Source: Bacillota bacterium (GTDB taxonomy: Bacteria > Bacillota_E > Sulfobacillia > Sulfobacillales > Sulfobacillaceae). From it: 10,473 bases of DNA. The stretch's first letter is position 1. Each line of letters begins with the position of its first letter. Location of the stretch: the NCBI GenBank assembly GCA_021820645.1, contig JAKADJ010000058.1, positions 1 through 10,473 on the forward strand, read 5' to 3'. The notes beneath the pieces are model-generated. The model was not told where the DNA came from, did no database searches, and was given only the letters and a program-made list of their open reading frames with translations. A program made the translations under genes and the position numbers. This document shows positions 6,657-10,473 of this stretch, piece after piece.

Positions 6657-6982
6657 GCAGAGTCGGCGATGTAGCACGTGTCTTTCCAGAAATCCTTGGG
6701 GAAATCCTGGTCTAGTTGGGTGACCCACGTCGCATTCCATTTCACGTCGGATGTATTGTCCGCCAGCATTTGACCTGCCAGTACATAGCCTTCGGCATCC
6801 ATCGTGATCCCGGCCATGATTTGTTTGAGATCCGGGCGATGGTCTTGCGAATATCCCCGGGTCAGATTCAGTGGGGCCGTCGGCCCCTCGGCCAGCAACC
6901 GCACCGCGAACGCGGTGCCGCTATGCGGGAAACGATACTGGCCCTTCTGGTTCGGGACAATCGTCTCAATCGGATTTTTTGA
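6648..6982 (-). mobile_element. IS1634-family transposase fragment
   Basis: On the minus strand the frame contains RGYSQDHRPDLKQIMAGITM, then GYVLAGQMLADNTSDVKWN, then a run to CYIADSAMFSE. This is the central catalytic part of IS1634/IS4-type DDE transposases, whose members read G(H/Y)SKDHRPDLKQ...G.....GNTSD..WN...YIADSA. The reading frame stays open upstream to at least 6980 (NPIETIVPNQKGQYRFPHSG), but similarity is unclear there. The C-terminal part is missing: beyond SAMFSE the frame is only the complement of the flanking oxidoreductase. Neither terminal inverted repeat nor target duplication was found. The fragment is about 110 residues of the usual 450 to 550, so it cannot transpose. 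It marks a rearrangement that truncated both genes. Confidence 0.75.
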
Positions 6983-7171
6983 TTTTTTATCATACGGAAG
7001 GGAGATTCGACATCGCCGTCAAATCTCATTTGCGAGAACATTCCGTGTATGTAAAGATAATTTGGGATTTATAGACACGCGGAGGCTGGGTTTTATCCTG
7101 TGAGACGAAATTAATGCATTGGATGGCTTAGAGGATGTAGGTATCGAATAAGTTTGTATGGAGACTTGGCG

Positions 7172-7243
7172 ATGAAAGAAATGCCCCATCCGCCGATGAA
7201 TCCGGTGGTCCCTCCAATTCACTCAAATGCCAGAAACACCTAG
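7172..7243 (+). CDS. Possible 23-residue proline-rich peptide
   Basis: An ATG at 7172 sits eight bases after GGAG and opens MKEMPHPPMNPVVPPIHSNA, ending three residues later at TAG 7243. The peptide is rich in proline and histidine and has no membrane segment. It may be the surviving start of a longer gene that lost its frame, because another frame stays open through the stop (reading on as HLGNPYNGADYAV). No homologue is recognised; chance is a real alternative. Confidence 0.2.
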   Translation: MKEMPHPPMNPVVPPIHSNARNT

Positions 7244-7531
7244 GAAATCCCTATAACGGTGCGGATTACGCGGTCGGTACAGCCCTCATTAATCCCCTCA
7301 AGTTGAAAATCGACTTCTGGCGATCTCCGCACGTTTGACGAGCATCGCACGATGCTGTCTTCTTTCCCGCCATCCCACCCACATCCCGCTGGCATCATTT
7401 TCTCAAATTTGGGACCGTGTTTAGCTCTATTGGGCGAGAAAAAGTGTGGGGATCATCTCCGGGAGGGATACAGCCCCAGATGCATCGGCCAAGTTAAATC
7501 TCGTAAACTCAAAACGCTAGGGGGAGGACTT

Positions 7532-7615
7532 ATGATGTCATTCAAAACTTAGGGAATTATTTTTGTGTTGGCAGTGACCACCATCTCCGTCGCCACCTTG
7601 ATCGATTTGTTTTGA
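7532..7615 (+). pseudogene. Small single-span membrane peptide interrupted by TAG
   Basis: GGGGGAGGA lies directly before ATG 7532, a strong ribosome binding site. The frame reads MMSFKT, then TAG at 7550-7552, then GIIFVLAVTTISVATLIDLF and a TGA. Across the stop it would be a 27-residue peptide with one clean membrane segment. Tryptophan (TGG) in place of TAG would give FKTWGIIFVL, a natural junction of cytoplasmic tail and membrane helix. This suggests a single G-to-A change or base-call error. Small membrane peptides of this kind are often subunits of oxidases or transporters, but nothing here identifies a partner. Confidence 0.4.
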
Positions 7616-7704
7616 GGCAGATCAGGCCACAACGGACACGATGTTAAGTAAGGCCGAGTCGAGCGATGATTTAAAGAGCAGGTGCGGGTGAGTAACCCCA
7701 TTAA

Positions 7705-7936
7705 ATGGTGCAAGCTTCCGAGTGGTTCGGTTCAGGTCTCGGTTTGGCGGCGTTATTGGGGGGTGTGAACACGTTTCGACGTGCGGCCCGGTTGGCGCTT
7801 TTAGGAGCATTTGTGAGTGCCATCACGCTGTTATTTGCTCGCAGTATTGGCTTTTGCGGTAGTAAGCGGCCTGACCCACCAGTTTGCAGGAACCGGGAGC
7901 AGGGTGCGCTTACCGAGAGAATCCGAAGAGGCGTGA
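7705..7936 (+). pseudogene. Small membrane protein, frameshifted in a T run
   Basis: From ATG 7705 the frame gives ASEWFGSGLGLAALLGGV and ARLALLGAFVSAITLLFARS, two likely membrane segments, then IGF. At TTTT (7852-7855) an extra base appears to push the frame into CGSKRPDPP. In the neighbouring frame the protein continues naturally, as AVVSGLTHQFAGTGSRVRLP and RESEEA, to TGA at 7936, giving about 76 residues in all. The start is unsure: TAA lies directly upstream, and no ribosome binding site fits 7705. A GTG at 7690 behind GCAGGTGCGG would give a further possible N-terminus (SNPIK) if one more base were wrong. The family is not recognised. Confidence 0.5.
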
Positions 7937-8063
7937 AGTTGGGCCGAATGACCTATCGTAGTGCTCCCCGACTGACCGTTTGCATCACACCAGACGAGTC
8001 ATACGATTCTAATAGGTATCGTGCTCGGGCGGTTGATGAGATCTGAATCAAGGGAGCGAAAAG

Positions 8064-8876
8064 ATGATTTCTAACCCTCTTAATGCCAAATCTTTGCCCA
8101 AGGTGCCTCAATCATGGAGTCAAGAGCGAGTGATTCAGGCTATCAAAAATCGGCAAGATGGGCTTCTAAAGCTCAACGCGCAAGCGGTGGCTCTTGAAGA
8201 TTCTCGATTAATTGCGGCGGCTCGACGACTATTCGGCTCTTGGAACAACGCTCTATCGGCAGCCGGAATCTCACCGGACTCTGTGCGGCTGAAGGCAACG
8301 AGACGACCCCGAGGCACCTGGTCGCGTACCGTGATCATTGAAGAGATCCAGAGGCGAGCGGCGAGGAAGGAACAACTTAATGCGCATTATATGCATCAGG
8401 TTGATAATCCGTTAATTTCGGCGGCAACCTATTATTTTGGATCGTGGGCTAAGGCTTTGGAAGCCTCAGGGCTGGACCCCGAAGTGGTGCGCCGCAACCA
8501 AGCGCGAGATCCGCAACAAATCCTAGGCGAAATTCAAGAAAACGCACGCACAGCCGAATCCCTCAGAGACTTCGAAATACGTGAACGCAACCGAGCGTTA
8601 TATGGCGCGGCACAAAAGTATTTTGGGTCATGGCATCGGGCTGTGCGAGAAGCTCATTGTGAAAGTGGAGCTAAGGCTCCCAATTATCGATGGACGAAAG
8701 CTGATATTCAGATGCTCATCGCGACTTACCTCGCTGAAGGGAGCTCTCTAGCCGAAGCCATGCGCCATCACTCTCATCTAAAAGATGCCATTATTCGCGA
8801 ATGGGGGTCGTGGGATCGGTTTAATGAATATTATCACAATGCGTGCGGAGAACTCATCAATCTGCCACTCGACTGA
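8064..8876 (+). CDS. Tandem homing-endonuclease-associated (HNH) repeat protein without nuclease domain
   Basis: A complete 270-residue gene starts at ATG 8064 behind AAGGGAG at seven-base spacing. It consists almost entirely of repeats of about 60 residues, each with a W/D start, two helices, a basic-acidic linker and a closing AA..FGSW..A...AG block. FGSW falls at residues 57-60, 125-128 and 187-190, and a fourth, weaker copy has EWGSW at 246-250. Spacings are 68, 62 and about 60. This is the pattern of the homing endonuclease-associated repeat (HNH_repeat family), usually a DNA-binding arm beside an HNH nuclease. No HNH, GIY-YIG or LAGLIDADG motif is present, so it is probably a stand-alone DNA-binding protein, for example a regulator or a remnant that kept its binding arm. 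Unlike most neighbours it has no frameshift, which suggests it is under selection or recently acquired. Confidence 0.85.
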   Translation: MISNPLNAKSLPKVPQSWSQERVIQAIKNRQDGLLKLNAQAVALEDSRLIAAARRLFGSWNNALSAAGISPDSVRLKATRRPRGTWSRTVIIEEIQRRAARKEQLNAHYMHQVDNPLISAATYYFGSWAKALEASGLDPEVVRRNQARDPQQILGEIQENARTAESLRDFEIRERNRALYGAAQKYFGSWHRAVREAHCESGAKAPNYRWTKADIQMLIATYLAEGSSLAEAMRHHSHLKDAIIREWGSWDRFNEYYHNACGELINLPLD

Positions 8877-9100
8877 CCTGATTCCCAGATCCAGTGCCGT
8901 CACCCGATTTCGACCCTGATGCGGAAGATAGCGCAGGCGTCCTATAATTGTTTTGGAGCTTGGCCTTGGCCGGGGGTCTCCGCGGATGGAGTACATGTGA
9001 ATGAAGTACGGGATGGTAGCTCCCATGTTGATGATATTGTTAGCGACTCGCTACGATCCTTATTTCCCCAATCATACTGGCCCCAAAATTCGTTCACCCT
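8877..9100. other. Convergent intergenic region
   Basis: This gap lies between the repeat protein (plus) and the hydrolase (minus), whose 3' ends face each other. A bidirectional terminator would be expected, but no strong GC-rich hairpin followed by a T run was found. Short open frames here have no ribosome binding site and look random. Confidence 0.3.
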
Positions 9101-10002
9101 TCACAACAGCGATTGGTCGGGCCGGTCCGGAGAACTTGGGAGATGGATTGGGGGTGATTGGAGCACGTCTTGGCGATACCAAGCTAGGAAGGTATCACGC
9201 AGATAGTCTGGCGCGTCGGCTACTACGCTGTGGAGTATGCCATCGACAAATTGCACCGTGCTACTGGGCGAGGTACTAAAAAGCATGGCAGATTGCTCGG
9301 CGTCGATAATCGGGTCATGGTGGCTGAAGACGGCGAGACTAGGGCAAGTCAGTGACATGGGTTGGGGGATATGCTGTTGAGCTGAAAGCAGTTGCAGGAG
9401 AAAATTCAAGGTATAATGGTGCGTCGCTAATGGATCGCGATCAATCAGATCCACGATTTGTGGGTTGACGGTAATTCCTCCCAAAGGAAGAGGGCGGATC
9501 GAATGGACGCGCCCAATGATGGATCGCCATCGCCACAAATGCGGCGCAATCGTGGGAGGGAGCGAAAAATTCAACGCGAGGGCTGGCGAGGTTACGAATA
9601 GCCCGTGACACGGAATCGAGCGTTGCGCGGCCAGACAGGCAATTAAGCCCCCGAGGCTTTCGCCTCCGATTACGGTCGGTACGCGATCTGTGGTCGATGC
9701 CATGAAATGATGCCACACGGCGGTGATATCCTCCACATACGCATCAAACGATTTGACGTGACCGCGGATGCCAAACGATCGGCCATGGCCACGCAAATCG
9801 GGCAACCATATGCGGATCCCAGCCTGGGCCAGGCTTATCGCTAGAGGGCATGTAAAAATCCGAATGCACCGTTGACGCATGCACAAATAGAAGGTGCCCG
9901 ATGGGCTCGTCGACATTGATGGTACGGATGTATAAAGGATTTTTCTCACGCCAATAGTGGGCATGGATAGAGATCTTATGCATTAGCCATGGTCAACGTC
10001 AT
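9101..10002 (-). pseudogene. Alpha/beta hydrolase (monoacylglycerol lipase/serine aminopeptidase S33 type), frameshifted
   Basis: Most of the protein is in one frame: WLPDLRGHGRSFGIRGHV, then TVIGGESLGGLIACLAA with the GxSxG nucleophile serine, a likely catalytic Asp in AVFSHHDPIIDAEQ and a likely catalytic His in DGILHSVVAD. This is the lysophospholipase/monoacylglycerol lipase arrangement, with a cap region between. The N-terminus is in a second frame: YIRTINVDEPIGHLLFVHAS then VHSDFYMP. It joins LAISLAQAGIRIWLP if one extra base in ATGCCCTCTAGCG (about 9846-9853) is removed. A second problem lies at the start: AAGGAGA points to ATG 10002, whose frame ends at TAA 9976, while the gene's own first ATG (9983) is too far from that site. 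Both lesions would be cured by single bases. The gene follows the aldolase by 26 bases and is probably in its operon; the substrate is unknown. Confidence 0.82.
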
Positions 10003-10028
10003 GGAAGTATCTCCTTGCCTTGGGTACC

Positions 10029-10473
10029 TTACTGCATGGGTACCTGAGTTTGGATGCGGCCTTGCAAGCGTTCTAAGATATCTTCGAAAGTGGGGCCGGT
10101 TGCGGTAATGCCGTGATTACGAAGACCAATTACGGTGCGTTCAGGATGAGGGTCTCGGGCGAGCAGTTCAGCCATCGCGTGCCCCATCTCTACGGTGCCA
10201 CACGGATAGTTAATGGACGTGCTAGCGATCCCATCCATCCATGCGTGAACATGAATCATCGCGCCGATGGTTGGATGAGACTGATAAATTTGCCAATGTT
10301 CTACGGCGTCCACGGAGACTCTCAAGGGGTGCGAGCCCGGACTCACCGACAGGCGCATCGCTCCTATGGTCTCATCATAGTTCGTCACTAGCAAGATGTC
10401 GCGACTGACGGTACCAATCGCCCCCTTGTCGACACCACTGGCTGACATCCAAAACCTGGTAGCATCGTGCCGA
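10029..10473 (-). CDS. Class II aldolase/adducin family protein, N-terminus outside window
   Basis: The open frame covers the C-terminal about 147 residues and continues past the right edge. FWMSASGVDKGAIG matches the N-terminal substrate loop of the fuculose-phosphate aldolase family. IHVHAWMDGIAS contains the HxH metal ligands, and VIGLRNHGITATG carries the third histidine and the glycine turn. FEDILERLQGRIQ is the C-terminal helix. Members cleave or rearrange sugar phosphates (L-fuculose, L-ribulose, methylthioribulose) using zinc or another divalent metal; which one is not decidable here. The C-terminus ends at TAA 10029, and the hydrolase starts shortly after on the same strand. Confidence 0.88.
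   Translation of the reverse strand, partial: RHDATRFWMSASGVDKGAIGTVSRDILLVTNYDETIGAMRLSVSPGSHPLRVSVDAVEHWQIYQSHPTIGAMIHVHAWMDGIASTSINYPCGTVEMGHAMAELLARDPHPERTVIGLRNHGITATGPTFEDILERLQGRIQTQVPMQ

Larger units (their letters stand above)
6983..7704. other. About 700 bases with only small, doubtful reading frames
   Basis: No normal-sized gene is supported. Two short plus-strand candidates with good ribosome binding sites are listed separately (7172 and 7532). A stretch in another frame, from about 7220 to 7338, reads HLGNPYNGADYAVGTALINP and could be a piece of coding sequence, but no family is recognised. A small palindrome GCATCG-CA-CGATGC lies at 7343-7356. The rest looks like degraded sequence between the transposon fragment and the small membrane protein gene. 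Confidence 0.35.

Noticed and set aside
7343..7356. Palindrome GCATCG-CA-CGATGC as a terminator or operator
   Set aside because: Only six pairs with a two-base loop and no T run; not placed at a gene end.
9001..9279. 92-codon plus-strand frame
   Set aside because: Mostly antisense to the C-terminus of the hydrolase; composition looks random.
1..10473. CRISPR array or tRNA/rRNA genes
   Set aside because: No spaced direct repeats and no tRNA or rRNA signatures were seen on either strand.

Overview
The window looks like a piece of a moderately GC chromosome from a Gram-positive, probably acidophilic or thermophilic bacterium of the Sulfobacillus kind. The reasons are strong AGGAGG-type ribosome binding sites, a succinate dehydrogenase/fumarate reductase iron-sulfur subunit of the mycobacterial type, and a density of redox genes. 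This assignment is an inference and no species is claimed. A large share of the genes are broken by single-base frameshifts, missing starts or abrupt truncations. The window is therefore either a decaying accessory region or a low-accuracy assembly.

Layout. At 1-1229 (minus strand) an SdhB/FrdB-type iron-sulfur subunit, split by a frameshift, is followed after 14 bases by a sulfite-oxidase-family molybdopterin protein that runs off the window. At 1263-2597 (plus) a SAM-dependent methyltransferase overlaps the first third of a frameshifted, truncated moaA (molybdenum cofactor synthesis). 2598-2897 has no supportable gene. At 2898-5193 (minus) lies a compact cluster: a 131-residue unknown protein, a possible fragment, a 119-residue unknown protein, a Rieske ferredoxin and the N-terminal part of a NuoF-like NADH-binding flavoprotein. 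On the plus strand an ORF-less group II intron (about 4265-4798) is inserted in this cluster, with its 3' end exactly on the stop codon of the 131-residue gene. 5194-5698 has no firm gene.

A small SHOCT-domain membrane protein (5699-5944, minus) is divergent from the truncated FAD/NAD(P) oxidoreductase at 6199 (plus). The latter is joined head-on to an IS1634-family transposase fragment (minus, to about 6980). 6983-7704 holds only small candidates, among them a short membrane peptide interrupted by a TAG. At 7705-7936 is a frameshifted small membrane protein. At 8064-8876 is an intact 270-residue protein built of tandem homing-endonuclease-associated repeats without a nuclease domain. The right end (9101-10473, minus) is a partial class II aldolase followed by a frameshifted alpha/beta hydrolase.

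Functionally, the left half concerns electron transfer: an SDH-type Fe-S subunit, a molybdopterin enzyme, MoaA for its cofactor, and a Rieske/NuoF-like pair. The right half is accessory and carries mobile-element debris.
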